This document shows, piece by piece, positions 15,301-27,360 of a DNA stretch of 64,000 nt. A program made the translations under genes and the position numbers. The stretch is from positions 188,634 through 252,633 of the forward strand of contig DKQG01000029.1 of NCBI GenBank assembly GCA_002471575.1, in the 5' to 3' direction. The DNA comes from Alphaproteobacteria bacterium UBA7314. GTDB lineage: Bacteria > Pseudomonadota > Alphaproteobacteria > MPNO01 > UBA830. Numbering within the stretch: position 1 is the first letter of the stretch; the number at the start of each line of letters is the position of its first letter. The notes under the pieces are model-generated. The model saw only the letters and a program-made list of their open reading frames with translations. It was not told where the DNA came from and ran no database searches.

Positions 15301-17061
15301 TCAACCAACAGACAGCATATCGAAAATATCGCCCTCGACCGTTCGTCCCGCGATTTGGCATTGATGCCAGAGAGCGAAGAACAGCAGTGTCCAGGCGGCA
15401 AAAACCTCACGCTTGCCGGTCGATCTGAAAATTGCCTCGACCGCGTCCGGCCGGCAGCGCTCCGCCACGCCGGGCTGCGACGCCACAAGTGGGCCCAGCC
15501 GTTCTCCCGCGGACGATATCCACTCCCCGACCGGCACCGTAAAACCTTTCTTAGCCGCAAACGCATCGGCCGCCGGCGCTGCAATGCCCAGCCATTGCCG
15601 AAGAATCCATTTTCCCCGTCCGTTCTTGACCTTGAGACCATCGGGGAGCCGGAAGGCTGCATTGGCGACGGCTGGGTCGAGAAAGGGCGTCCGCCCCTCC
15701 ACGCCGTGCGCCATGAGACAGCGGTCCAGCTTCGTGAGGAGGTCGTTTGGGAGCCAGTCGGCACAGTCGGTAGCCTGGGCAAACTGCAGTCGCGACCTTC
15801 CGGAAGTTAGGGCAAGCGCCTCGCTGGCGGCAAACCCATCGCGCCAGCCGGGGTCATCTTTAGTCAGTAAGTTAAGCCCCTCCATCGTGCCGCGACGACG
15901 CATGCCCCGACCGCCAAGCCAGACTGGCCGCATCACGCTGCGATACCGTCCGTACCCGCCGAACATCTCGTCTCCGCCTTCACCCGACAGGATGACCTTG
16001 AAGGATTTCGAGGCTTCCCGCGCCAATTTCCAAGTCGGGAGAATAGCGTAATCAGCGACGGGTTCGTCCATCGCGGCGGCGATTGCGGGAAGCATGGTCC
16101 AGAAATCGTCTGCTCCAAAGACGACTTCCTCGTGTTCCGCACCCAGCGATGCGGCTACCGCACGGGCATGTGCGCGCTCGTCGGCGGCGTCTGTACCAGG
16201 AAAACCCGCAGTGTAGGCATGCACCGGCCGATCATTAAGACGCGCCATCAGAGCGAGAATTGCGGATGAGTCGATCCCTCCGGATAGGAACATCGCATAC
16301 GGAACGTCTGACCGCTGATGCACGTCGACGCTATCGACCAGCGCTTCTTCCACCCGTTCCAACGCCTGACGTTCGCTGGCGCGAACCGGCCCGCCCGCGG
16401 GCAGCGCTTCCTGACGTCGACGGTCCACGATTCGGCCGCCGGCGACCACGATCGTCTCACCCGGCAATACGCGGCGAATGCCTTCATAGAGGGTTTCCGC
16501 ACCGGTAGTAAATTGAAGCTGGAGCAGTTCTTCCACCGCGCGTTCGCTTAATTTGCGCGATCCGAAACCCGCAGCAAGTAGGGCCTGCGGCTCCGACGCG
16601 AACGCGAACGCGTCATCCGACTGTATGTAGTAGAGAGGCTTGATGCCGAACGGATCCCGCGCCAGCAACAGACGTCTTTCCTGAGGATCGTGGATGGCCA
16701 GCGCATACATGCCGCGTAGCCACCCGGCGAAGTCTGCCCCGTGATCTCGATAATAGTGCAGAACCGGCTCACAGTCGGACTCTGTCTGAAAGGCCGACCC
16801 CGTCATTTCCTCACGCAGTTCGATGTAATTGTAAATCTCTCCGTTGGCGACCAGCGCAGTTCCTCCGGGCCCAAACAGCGGTTGGTCGCCCGTTTTGAGA
16901 TCGATAATCGCAAGCCGCGTATGGACCAGTCCGGTATCGCCGGAAACCCAGATGGCATCTCCGTCGGGCCCTCGGTGGGCCAGCGCCTCTCTCATAGTAT
17001 CCAGAGCGTCGGGATCCGGAACCGACCGGTCCGCGGTCATAACTCCAGCGATGCCGCACAT
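15301..17061 (-). CDS. asnB: glutamine-hydrolysing asparagine synthase-type amidotransferase
   Basis: This 586-residue protein starts MCGIAGV, with Cys2 as the class-II glutaminase nucleophile, followed by AHRGPDG (28-34), RLAIIDL and NGEIYNY. The synthetase domain has the PP-loop FLSGGIDSSA (258-267) and SGEGGDEMFGGYGRY. It would make asparagine, or amidate another acid, from glutamine and ATP. The start overlaps the upstream glycosyltransferase stop by one base (TGATG). As the last gene of a glycosyltransferase operon it may amidate a surface-glycan sugar or aminoacyl group, as AsnB-like enzymes in polysaccharide loci are thought to do, rather than serve general asparagine supply. Confidence 0.85.
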   Translation of the reverse strand: MCGIAGVMTADRSVPDPDALDTMREALAHRGPDGDAIWVSGDTGLVHTRLAIIDLKTGDQPLFGPGGTALVANGEIYNYIELREEMTGSAFQTESDCEPVLHYYRDHGADFAGWLRGMYALAIHDPQERRLLLARDPFGIKPLYYIQSDDAFAFASEPQALLAAGFGSRKLSERAVEELLQLQFTTGAETLYEGIRRVLPGETIVVAGGRIVDRRRQEALPAGGPVRASERQALERVEEALVDSVDVHQRSDVPYAMFLSGGIDSSAILALMARLNDRPVHAYTAGFPGTDAADERAHARAVAASLGAEHEEVVFGADDFWTMLPAIAAAMDEPVADYAILPTWKLAREASKSFKVILSGEGGDEMFGGYGRYRSVMRPVWLGGRGMRRRGTMEGLNLLTKDDPGWRDGFAASEALALTSGRSRLQFAQATDCADWLPNDLLTKLDRCLMAHGVEGRTPFLDPAVANAAFRLPDGLKVKNGRGKWILRQWLGIAAPAADAFAAKKGFTVPVGEWISSAGERLGPLVASQPGVAERCRPDAVEAIFRSTGKREVFAAWTLLFFALWHQCQIAGRTVEGDIFDMLSVG

Positions 17062-18101
17062 CAGCCGGTCACCTTCTCAAAAAGTTCGAGGAATTTCTCA
17101 ACGACGGCAGTATCCGTGAACTCGGTCTCGAACCGTTCGTGCCCTGCGCGAGCCAAGCGAGTAGCAAAATCCCGATCTTCCGCAATACGGGAAATTGCGG
17201 CAGCCAACATACGGTGGTCCTCGACGGGCGAGAGCAGGCCGGTTTCCCCATCGACGATCAGCCATCCCGGACCTTCGGATGCGGCTGCGATCACCGGCAG
17301 GTTTCGTGCCCACGCCTCAATCACCACATTTCCCAACGGTTCAATCCGTGACGGGCAGACCAGCATGTCGGCGGTTGCCATCAAGTCGGCGATGTCATTA
17401 CGCCAGCCCAGGAAACGAACCCGACCGTCCACACCTAGGTCGCGCGCCAGAGAGTCCAGGGCGCGCGCTTCGGGCCCGTCGCCTGCAAGCGCCAGATATA
17501 CCTCGTTGGCCTCCTTCATCGCCTTCATCAGAATATCGAAAGCCTTGTTCCGGTGCAGCCGTCCGGCAGCCAGCAGCAACTGCGCGCCCTCGGGGATATC
17601 GAGCCGGGTCCTGGGTATCGGGGTTCCGGGGTCGGCGGCAACGAAGTTGGGCACATAATGTGCCCGGTCCTCCGGCCAGCCCTCCTCCACCAAATAGCGC
17701 ACGATGTCGGGAGTGTTGGCGATCAGGTGATCGCAGCTTTGGTAGTACTTGAGATCGTAGTATCCGCCCAGCCGGCCGACCTGAACGGTTCGGGTCCGGG
17801 CGCGGCGCCGCGCTTTTCCGGTTGCGGCGCTTGCCCGGCTCATCCACGACAGAATGATATCCGGTTTTTTCCCGGCGATTTCGGCCGCCAGCGCCGGGAC
17901 GGTGCGGAAATCCAGCCAGCCGCCGAAGGGCAGTTCTATGGGGTCGATACCTGCCGCCCTCAGGACGGGGTTTCTCTTTTCGTTAGGACGCACGACAACG
18001 GTCTGATCGAGCCCCCGTGTCTCGAACGCCGACGCCAGCCGCACGAGGAACTCCTCCGCCCCGCCCACGTCGCCCCCGGCCATGGTCTGCAGGATTTTCA
18101 T
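17061..18101 (-). CDS. glycosyltransferase family 4
   Basis: This is 346 residues from the ATG at 18101, which overlaps the upstream stop (ATGA); the longer open frame upstream is shadow. The N-terminus is ILQTMAGGDVGGAEEFLVRL (the GGAE acceptor-loop motif of GT-B enzymes). The C-terminal domain has LLAAGRLHRNKAFDILMKAM and ADMLVCPSRIEPLGNVVIEA, where the E-x7-E-type motif and Pro-Ser-Arg loop bind the nucleotide sugar. It should be cytoplasmic or peripheral, adding a sugar during LPS or exopolysaccharide assembly. It is tightly coupled to the genes on both sides. Confidence 0.83.
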   Translation of the reverse strand: MKILQTMAGGDVGGAEEFLVRLASAFETRGLDQTVVVRPNEKRNPVLRAAGIDPIELPFGGWLDFRTVPALAAEIAGKKPDIILSWMSRASAATGKARRRARTRTVQVGRLGGYYDLKYYQSCDHLIANTPDIVRYLVEEGWPEDRAHYVPNFVAADPGTPIPRTRLDIPEGAQLLLAAGRLHRNKAFDILMKAMKEANEVYLALAGDGPEARALDSLARDLGVDGRVRFLGWRNDIADLMATADMLVCPSRIEPLGNVVIEAWARNLPVIAAASEGPGWLIVDGETGLLSPVEDHRMLAAAISRIAEDRDFATRLARAGHERFETEFTDTAVVEKFLELFEKVTG

Positions 18102-19135
18102 ACAGGTAGAAGCTTTTCGAAAGCGGCAGCGGCATCGTCCCAGCTCCACTGCCGCTGCTGCGCCAGCGCAGCAGCGTGAAGACGCCGCCAAAGTTCGTCA
18201 TCCTTGAGGATCGCGCATCCCCGTCTGGCAAAATCGGTATCGTCCGCAGCCACAAATCCGGTTTCGCCTTCGACGACGCGTTCGGCGACGCAACCGATAT
18301 CCTGGACGACTGCGGGCACCCCCACCGCCTGCGCTTCCCCCACGGCGAGGCAGTAGGTTTCGCCGGGATCTCCCCGATACAGAATGACCCGGAATCCGGT
18401 CAGAGCTTCCGCAAGGTCCGCCTTGGGCAAAGGATCGCGCAGCACAACGCCCAGCTCCGCCATTGTCCTCGCGCGGTCCAGCACGGCGTTCATGGCATCC
18501 GCCCGGGCATCGCCATGCGCGCCGTAGGTTTTCGGGCTGGAAAACACATGGAGTTCGGCGCCGGGCAAGTGTGGACGGATACCCTGCTCCCAGAGATCCA
18601 GAAGCCAGTCCAGCGACCTCAGCGGGCTTGAGGTAAAAGCCACATGCGGCGGCGGCGGGTCCGCAGGCGGGTCTGCCGCCAGAAACGCCTCCGAGATTCC
18701 GTAGGGAATCGTTTCCTTACCGCCCGTAGGCATCCACGCTGCGATTGATCGCGCGTGAAACTCCGATGAAAACACCACAGTGGGGCGCCACCGTGCCATT
18801 TTCCGCCAATAGCGCCACTTGTTCAGGTACTGGGCTGGGTTGTGAGTCCAAAAAACCCGCGCCCGCGCGTCCGGGACCAGATGGATCAGGCGGTCGCCGC
18901 GATTGGCGATATAGAGATCGGCTGTTTCCGGAACGCCCTTTTCCAACGGCTCCCAGACGACGCCGTGACGTTTCATGGACGCGCCGCAGTGGTTGTGAAT
19001 GGTGACATCGTGTCCCCTAGCCGCCAGCGCTTCCGCCAGGGAGATAAACGCCGTTTCCGCCCCGCCCAGCGGTCCGCGCGACAGGGTATCGCCATCAAAG
19101 GCGATTCCGTCATCCGCCATCCGTATGACTGCCAC
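18098..19135 (-). CDS. GT-B glycosyltransferase (group 1)
   Basis: This is 345 residues from a GTG at 19135 that shares a base with the preceding stop (TAGTG); an ATG at 19120 is possible. The N-terminus MADDGIAFDGDTLSRGPLGG and AETAFISLAEALAARGHDV shows the GGAE motif. The central SSPLRSLDWLLDLWEQ and the C-terminal DPGETYCLAVGEAQAVGVPA form the nucleotide-sugar site with the E-x-x-x-L-A-V-x-E pattern. It is an inverting/retaining GT-B of unknown sugar specificity. It is the second gene of the four-gene glycan operon running 19899 to 15301. Confidence 0.8.
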   Translation of the reverse strand: MAVIRMADDGIAFDGDTLSRGPLGGAETAFISLAEALAARGHDVTIHNHCGASMKRHGVVWEPLEKGVPETADLYIANRGDRLIHLVPDARARVFWTHNPAQYLNKWRYWRKMARWRPTVVFSSEFHARSIAAWMPTGGKETIPYGISEAFLAADPPADPPPPHVAFTSSPLRSLDWLLDLWEQGIRPHLPGAELHVFSSPKTYGAHGDARADAMNAVLDRARTMAELGVVLRDPLPKADLAEALTGFRVILYRGDPGETYCLAVGEAQAVGVPAVVQDIGCVAERVVEGETGFVAADDTDFARRGCAILKDDELWRRLHAAALAQQRQWSWDDAAAAFEKLLPV

Positions 19136-19899
19136 TAGTCGTCCTCCAGCGTAGCTTTCAGATAAGACAAGAGCGGGTACAACGCAGCGCAAAGCGCGAC
19201 CAGCAGGCCGTATTTGCCTTCCCGGTAACCCCGGCGTGAGACATAGCATTTCCAGAACCGGGTAACGACGCGACGAAGATTGCCAGCATAGCTGCCCCCA
19301 TCGCCATGTTCCCTGATATCGCGGGCCCGGGCCGATGTGTAGGAGTCGAGCCGCCGTATCATGTCGGAGATATTACGGTCCACGTAATGGTCGAGACGGT
19401 TGGTCAGGGTGGGGCCCGGCTTTCCTGTCAGGTCGAGCGCGGGATGCAGGCGTTGCGCGCCCCATCTCTTAACTCCCCTTCGGAAGAGACCAGAATACTG
19501 GGGCTTTCCCCACGAACCGCCCCAGCCACGCCGGACCAGCCGATCGCCGATATAGTTGTCCACCGGGATACCGTGCCAATCGAACGAACTGGTTTCTGCG
19601 ACCCGCCGGATTTCTGCACCCAGCGCTTCCGGCACTCGTTCGTCGGCGTCGATTTCGAATATCCAGATGCCGCGGCAGGCCTCGATCCCCGCGTTCCGGC
19701 GATCCCCTTCGAGTGCCCAGTCACCGTCCACCAGACGGTCGGTAAAACGGGACGCGATCTCCCGCGATCCGTCGGTGCAGTCGTCCAGCAAAACGACGAT
19801 CTCGTCCGCGAAGGAGAGCGTCGCGAGACAGTCAGCGAGCTGGTCTTCCTCGTTTCGTACAGAGATTACAGCGGACAGGACGCATGGTTCTGCGATCAT
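19135..19899 (-). CDS. glycosyltransferase family 2, WaaE/KdtX-like
   Basis: This is 254 residues from an ATG at 19899; a GTG at 19935 would add 12 residues. The GT-A core is clear: VLSAVISVRNEEDQLADCL, IVVLLDDCTDGSREIA, and the DxD-type metal site in FEIDADERV. DRLVRRGWGGSWGKPQ and HYVDRNISDMIRRLDSYTS match the WaaE/KdtX branch that adds glucose or heptose to LPS inner core. A C-terminal hydrophobic patch (LLVALCAALYPLLSYL) likely holds it to the inner membrane. It is first in the glycan operon and divergent from ygfZ. Confidence 0.82.
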   Translation of the reverse strand: MIAEPCVLSAVISVRNEEDQLADCLATLSFADEIVVLLDDCTDGSREIASRFTDRLVDGDWALEGDRRNAGIEACRGIWIFEIDADERVPEALGAEIRRVAETSSFDWHGIPVDNYIGDRLVRRGWGGSWGKPQYSGLFRRGVKRWGAQRLHPALDLTGKPGPTLTNRLDHYVDRNISDMIRRLDSYTSARARDIREHGDGGSYAGNLRRVVTRFWKCYVSRRGYREGKYGLLVALCAALYPLLSYLKATLEDD

Positions 19900-19973
19900 G
19901 AAGCGAGTTATAGCTCCAAGACTGGATAATTCCACGGGAAAGCTTTAACTAGCGAGAAAGGAGATTGCAGCAG

Positions 19974-20846
19974 ATGAGCCTCAATATGCACGTTCCGCTT
20001 GCCGACCGTGGCGTCGTTTCGGTTTCGGGGGAGGATGCCCGGGGTTTCCTGCAAGGGTTGATAACGAACGATATCGAAAAAGTATCGGAATCAACTGCGA
20101 TCTACGCGGCACTGCTAACACCGCAGGGAAAGTTCCTGTTCGATTTTTTCATTGTCGAATACAGGGACAGGCTCCTGCTGGACTGCGAAGCCGCGAGAAT
20201 ACCAGATCTGGTCAAGCGCCTGACCATGTACCGGCTGCGTGCAAAGGTGGAGATCGCCGGCGAATCGAACGCTTTTTCAGTGGGCGCGATGCTCTCGACA
20301 GCGGAATCGGAACCCGCAGGAGAGAGAGGCGCCGCAAAGATCCGGTTCGATGGCGTGTACTATATCGATCCGCGGCACGCGGGCCTTGGGGCACGTACGA
20401 TTCGCCTGATCGAATACGGAGACACCTTCCCGGCAGACGTAGCCGTTCTGGCTAAAAACCTTGCCACGTACGAGGCCAAACGAATTTCTCTCGGCATCCC
20501 GAAATCGGGCACCGACCTCATCCCAGAGAAATCACTCCCCCTGGAAGCAGGGTTCGACGAGCTCAACGGCGTCGACTTCGAAAAAGGCTGCTATGTCGGC
20601 CAGGAAGTGACCGCCCGGATGAAACACCGTGGTCTTGTAAAAAAACGGATGTTTCCGGTGACATTCGAGGAAGAGCTAGCTTCCGGTACGGCGGTAAAAT
20701 CGGCCGGCGTGGGCGCCGGGGAAATCCTGTCTGCGGGAGACGGTCACGGCATTGCTTTGTTACGGCTGGATTTGGTCAATAAAAACGACCTCACCGCAGG
20801 GGGTGTTCGCGTCACACCCCAGAAAACTGACTGGATCGAGATCTGA
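19974..20846 (+). CDS. ygfZ: folate-binding protein YgfZ
   Basis: This is 290 residues from the ATG at 19974, which has AAGGAG about 10 bases upstream; a TTG at 19965 is in frame but too close to that site. It is related to the aminomethyltransferase GcvT. The diagnostic YgfZ motif is present as KGCYVGQEVTARMKHRG (consensus KGCYxGQE, containing the conserved Cys). YgfZ uses tetrahydrofolate to help assemble or repair certain Fe-S enzymes in the cytoplasm. The gene stands alone between the glycan operon and ppdK. The length is normal and no defects were seen. Confidence 0.88.
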   Translation: MSLNMHVPLADRGVVSVSGEDARGFLQGLITNDIEKVSESTAIYAALLTPQGKFLFDFFIVEYRDRLLLDCEAARIPDLVKRLTMYRLRAKVEIAGESNAFSVGAMLSTAESEPAGERGAAKIRFDGVYYIDPRHAGLGARTIRLIEYGDTFPADVAVLAKNLATYEAKRISLGIPKSGTDLIPEKSLPLEAGFDELNGVDFEKGCYVGQEVTARMKHRGLVKKRMFPVTFEEELASGTAVKSAGVGAGEILSAGDGHGIALLRLDLVNKNDLTAGGVRVTPQKTDWIEI

Positions 20847-20916
20847 GAGCGGATTCCGGTCCGTCTAGCCGTCTGCGCCAATTACAAATTGGAAAAGATG
20901 AAAAGCTCCCCCTTTC

Positions 20917-23589
<2,673 letters not shown>

Positions 23590-23592
23590 ACG

Positions 23593-25692
23593 CTAGCCCT
23601 CTATTCGGGAAAAATCGGCGATCCGGCCGAGAGTGGAACGGAATTGGGACAACAGCCGCAACCGGTTCGCCCGTATGTCGGCATCTTCGGCATTGACGGT
23701 GACCTTGTCGAAGAAAAGATCGACAGGCTCTCGCAGGTTCGCCATCGCCTCCATGGCGGCGACGTATTTTTCTTCCGCAACAGCGCTGTTTGCGCTTGCG
23801 GCGGAAGCCGTCAGCCCGTCGACAAGGGCACGCTCCTCTTGCTGCGAAAGACGATCCGCCAGGATCTTGCCTTCGAAGGTCGTGCCGTCCTTTTTTTCCT
23901 CAATCGCAACGATATTCGAGGCACGCTTGTAGGCGGCCAGCAGGTTTTCGCCGTCGTCAGTCGCAAGGAACCCGGACAGCGCGTGGACCCGCGCCAGCAA
24001 GCGGACAAGATCGTCTTCGCCCCCGAGCGCGAACACCGCCTCGACGTGGTCGTGACGCACACCGCGTTCACGCAGATGAACTTTCAGGCGGTCGGCGAAG
24101 AAGTCGAGCAGTTCGCGTTCGACGATCTTGGGCTGATGGCCGTCAGCCAGGGTATTTTCGAAATCGGAAACCGTTTCGTTATAGCCCCAATAAGCCTTCA
24201 TGAAGACCTCGCGCAGCGGCAGGCGCAGGTTGTTCTCGAGGATCAGCCGGATGATGCCAAGGGCCGCACGGCGCAGCGCATAGGGGTCGCGCGAACCGGT
24301 CGGTTTTTCGTCGATGGCGAAGAAACCGACCAACGTATCCAGCTTGTCGGCGAGCGCTACGGCCACCGACAGCGGCGCGGTCGGGCAATCGTCGCCGGGT
24401 CCCACGGGCGAATAGTGTTCGGCGATGGCGTCAGCGATGGCGGCATCCTCGCCGTCGTGGAGCGCGTAGTAGCGGCCCATCGCGCCCTGCAGTTCGGGAA
24501 ACTCATAGACCATTTCGCTGACCAAATCGGCCTTGGCGAGATGGGCAGCACGCGTTGCGTCGCCAGCGCCGCAATCGGGAATATGATCGGCCAGCTCGCC
24601 GGCCAGCACGGTGATCCGTTCCACCTTCTGCGCCATAGTGCCGAGCTTCGCGTGAAATACGCTGTCGGCCAGATGCTGCACACGGCTCGCCAGTTCGGCT
24701 TTACGGTCCTGGTCCCAGAAGAACTTCGCGTCCGACAGGCGCGCCCGCAGCACGCGTTCGTTGCCCGCGACGATAGCGGCCCCGCCATCCTTCGCCTCGA
24801 CATTGGCGACCACGACGAAACGTGGTGCGAGAGACCCGTCGGCGTTGAGCAGAGAGAAATACTTCTGATGCGCCCGCATCGACGTGATTAGCACCTCATC
24901 CGGCACGTCCATGAAGTCGTCGTCGATCCTGCCGGTCATGACGACAGGCCATTCGACCAACCCCGCGACCTCGTCCACCAGGCCGGGATCGTCGCGCAGG
25001 CTGAGCCCTTTTTGTGCAGCAGCCTTCTGCGCCCCGTCGAGAATGAGCGATTTTCGCTCCTCCCGGTCGAGGATTACATGGGCAGCGCGGAGTTTTTCTC
25101 CATAGTCCGCGAAGTCCTGCACGGCAAAAGGTTCGGGCGCAAAGAAACGGTGACCGGAGGTTTCATTACCGCAAGGAACGTCGTTGCGGGTCTTGACCTC
25201 GAGCGTCTGCCCGCCGAACAGACACAGTATCCTTTGCAATGAACGGACCCAGCGCATCGATCCGGCGCCCCAGCGCATAGATTTCTGCCAAGGTAGTTCG
25301 GCGATCACGCCGGACAGCATGTCAGGCAGAACTAACGCTGTTTGCGATCCGGTCTTTTCCAACACCGCGAACAGGAACGTACCTCTCTCCAGCTCACGCT
25401 CCTCGCAGTCTTCGCGCGACAACCCGTTCGCCTTCAGAAAGCCCTCGATCGCCTTGTCCGGAGCATTGATTTTAGGGCCGCGTTTTTCGTCGCTTAGGTC
25501 GGGCTGCTTTTCTGGAAGTCCGTCGACCACCAGTGTCAGACGACGCGGCGTGACGAACGTGTGGATTTCGCCGTGCTCCAGCCCTGCTTCTTTCAACCCG
25601 ACAGCCACGAGCCTCGCCAGGTCGTCGGCCGCCCGCGCCTGCATGCGGGCTGGGATTTCTTCGGAGAAAAGTTCGAGCAGGAGTTCAGGCAT
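23593..25692 (-). CDS. glyS: glycyl-tRNA synthetase beta subunit
   Basis: This is 699 residues from the ATG at 25692, two bases after the glyQ stop; the frame extends upstream but only shadows glyQ. The N-terminus MPELLLELFSEEIPARMQAR is the canonical GlyS start. GSMRWVRSLQRILCLFGG, KFFWDQDRKAELASRVQHL and the HD-like AEHYSPVGPGDDCPTAPLSV are conserved blocks, and the C-terminal anticodon-binding region is complete. With GlyQ it forms the alpha2beta2 synthetase charging tRNA-Gly. The length is normal. Confidence 0.95.
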   Translation of the reverse strand: MPELLLELFSEEIPARMQARAADDLARLVAVGLKEAGLEHGEIHTFVTPRRLTLVVDGLPEKQPDLSDEKRGPKINAPDKAIEGFLKANGLSREDCEERELERGTFLFAVLEKTGSQTALVLPDMLSGVIAELPWQKSMRWGAGSMRWVRSLQRILCLFGGQTLEVKTRNDVPCGNETSGHRFFAPEPFAVQDFADYGEKLRAAHVILDREERKSLILDGAQKAAAQKGLSLRDDPGLVDEVAGLVEWPVVMTGRIDDDFMDVPDEVLITSMRAHQKYFSLLNADGSLAPRFVVVANVEAKDGGAAIVAGNERVLRARLSDAKFFWDQDRKAELASRVQHLADSVFHAKLGTMAQKVERITVLAGELADHIPDCGAGDATRAAHLAKADLVSEMVYEFPELQGAMGRYYALHDGEDAAIADAIAEHYSPVGPGDDCPTAPLSVAVALADKLDTLVGFFAIDEKPTGSRDPYALRRAALGIIRLILENNLRLPLREVFMKAYWGYNETVSDFENTLADGHQPKIVERELLDFFADRLKVHLRERGVRHDHVEAVFALGGEDDLVRLLARVHALSGFLATDDGENLLAAYKRASNIVAIEEKKDGTTFEGKILADRLSQQEERALVDGLTASAASANSAVAEEKYVAAMEAMANLREPVDLFFDKVTVNAEDADIRANRLRLLSQFRSTLGRIADFSRIEG

Positions 25693-25694
25693 AG

Positions 25695-26582
25695 CTATTC
25701 CGCCGCTTCTGCCGTTCCATGTATGCCGAGCCACGCCTCACAGCTTCCTTTTGCGAGGGCGCGGACGCGGCCGATATAGGTAGCACGCTCCGTCACACTG
25801 ATAGCGTTGCGGGCGTCGAGCAGGTTGAAGACGTGGCTCGCCTTTATGCACTGGTCGTAGGCAGGTAACGCCAGTTTCTGCGCCAGCATGGTATGGCATT
25901 CGGCCTCCGCGAACTCGAACTGGCGGAACAGTTTTTCGGTGTCCGCATGTTCGAAGTTGTAGGCGGAGAATTCCTTTTCGGCGCGCAGGAACACTTCGCC
26001 ATAGGATACACCCAAGCCGTTGAAATCCAGGTCGTAGACGTTCTCGACGCCCTGTATGTACATCGCGAGGCGTTCAAGCCCGTAGGTCAGTTCGACCGCC
26101 ACCGGATGGCATTCGATGCCGCCGACCTGCTGGAAATAGGTGAATTGGGTAACTTCCATGCCGTCGCACCAGACTTCCCAGCCAAGTCCCGCCGCGCCCA
26201 GCGTGGGGCTTTCCCAGTCGTCCTCGACGAAACGGATGTCGTGGTAATCAGGATCAATGCCCAGCTCGCGCAGGCTGTCGAGATATAGATCCTGGCTGTT
26301 GGCGGGCGACGGCTTCAGGATGGTCTGGTACTGGTAGTAATGCTGCAGCCGGTTCGGATTTTCGCCGTACCGCCCGTCGGTCGGCCGCCGAGAGGGCTGC
26401 ACATAAGCCGCCTTCCAAGGGTCTGGGCCCAGCGCGCGTAGAGTCGTCGCGGGGTGAAACGTGCCGGCGCCGACTTCCATGTCATAGGGCTGCAGAATTA
26501 CGCAACCCTGCTGCGCCCAGTAGGCATGCAGCTTTAGGATAAGCGACTGGAAGGACGTGTCGGCAGCGTCGGTCTGCGACAT
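25695..26582 (-). CDS. glyQ: glycyl-tRNA synthetase alpha subunit
   Basis: This 295-residue class-II aminoacyl-tRNA synthetase subunit has the conserved blocks FQSLILKLHAYWAQQGCVIL, YDMEVGAGTFHPATTLRALG, AAYVQPSRRPTDGRYGENPN, and GWEVWCDGMEVTQFTYFQQV with GGIECHPVAVELTYGLERLA (the catalytic core that activates glycine with ATP). It is first in the glyQ-glyS-ppdK unit. About 150 bases upstream, the remnant of a Gfo/Idh gene starts on the other strand, so the glyQ promoter must lie in 26583-26734. Confidence 0.96.
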   Translation of the reverse strand: MSQTDAADTSFQSLILKLHAYWAQQGCVILQPYDMEVGAGTFHPATTLRALGPDPWKAAYVQPSRRPTDGRYGENPNRLQHYYQYQTILKPSPANSQDLYLDSLRELGIDPDYHDIRFVEDDWESPTLGAAGLGWEVWCDGMEVTQFTYFQQVGGIECHPVAVELTYGLERLAMYIQGVENVYDLDFNGLGVSYGEVFLRAEKEFSAYNFEHADTEKLFRQFEFAEAECHTMLAQKLALPAYDQCIKASHVFNLLDARNAISVTERATYIGRVRALAKGSCEAWLGIHGTAEAAE

Positions 26583-26734
26583 GGCGGAATACTCTGGCCC
26601 CGGGGGTGATATTGCGCTGCAAAATACGGGCGGCGCGGGGCGGGGTCAACGATTGGGTTTCGCACAGATTAACGGATTTGCGGGGCGCCCGAAATTCGCT
26701 AGCCCGCCGTCCCGGAACAGGAAAGGAAACGAAA

Positions 26735-27338
26735 GTGTTTGATCTCGGGATTGTCGGCTTCGGTGCTTGGAGCAGACGCCTCGTCACATCGGTACAGGGA
26801 AAAAGCGATACGGTCTGGTTAGTGGCAGGCTAGGACCGCAATCCGGACAAAATCGCGCCCTACTGCGAGGAACACGGCCTGCGCATCGGCGACGCATTCA
26901 ACGGTATAGAGGGCGTTGTGATCGCCGGCCACTCAGGCTCACGCGCGACGGATGTGATGGGAGCGGTAAATGCCGGCAAGCTGGTGCTGGTCATTAAGCC
27001 GCTCGCGACGATGGTCGAGGATTCGGAACCGCTGTGCGCCATGGCTGCGGAAAAAGGCGTGTTGGCGGCGATGAACGCTCTGCACAAGCGGGCGAAAAAC
27101 GGGGGTCTAGGCCGAAGTGCGTGGCACCAACCGGCTGAAATTCCAGCCGCTGGGCGGCGAGATGGTGTTGGAGGAGTACAAACCGGCCGATATGTGCCGG
27201 GTCAAGCCGAGCACCCTCGCCGCCGCGCACGGACCGACTTACTGGCCGGTTCCGTCGACCCACGAGTTGAACGGCGTGAAGGCACTTTTTGCGGTACTAG
27301 ACTCTTTTCGCACGGACGGAGAGAAGATGTTGGTTTAA
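26735..27338 (+). pseudogene. decayed Gfo/Idh/MocA-family oxidoreductase
   Basis: A GTG at 26735 (AGGAAA upstream) opens VFDLGIVGFGAWSRRLVTSV, the N-terminal NAD-binding fold, which reads into a TAG at 26831-26833. The same frame resumes DRNPDKIAPYCEEHGLRIGD, then DVMGAVNAGKLVLVIKPLAT and MAAEKGVLAAMNALHKRA, matching the family's AGKHVLxEKP segment with Glu changed. After a frameshift near 27105 the plus-one frame reads FQPLGGEMVLEEYKPADMCR and THELNGVKALFAVLDSF, the C-terminal domain, ending at 27338. The central part is shortened. With one stop, one shift and a deletion the gene is inactive. It was formerly a sugar or inositol-type dehydrogenase; the substrate is unknown. Confidence 0.75.
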
Positions 27339-27360
27339 GGAGGTTCCCGGATAGTCCGAG

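Noticed and set aside
16741..17658. 305-residue plus-strand open frame
   Set aside because: Antisense to asnB and a glycosyltransferase; Arg/Ser-rich shadow composition.
23644..24891. 415-residue plus-strand open frame
   Set aside because: Antisense shadow of glyS, which has all family motifs.
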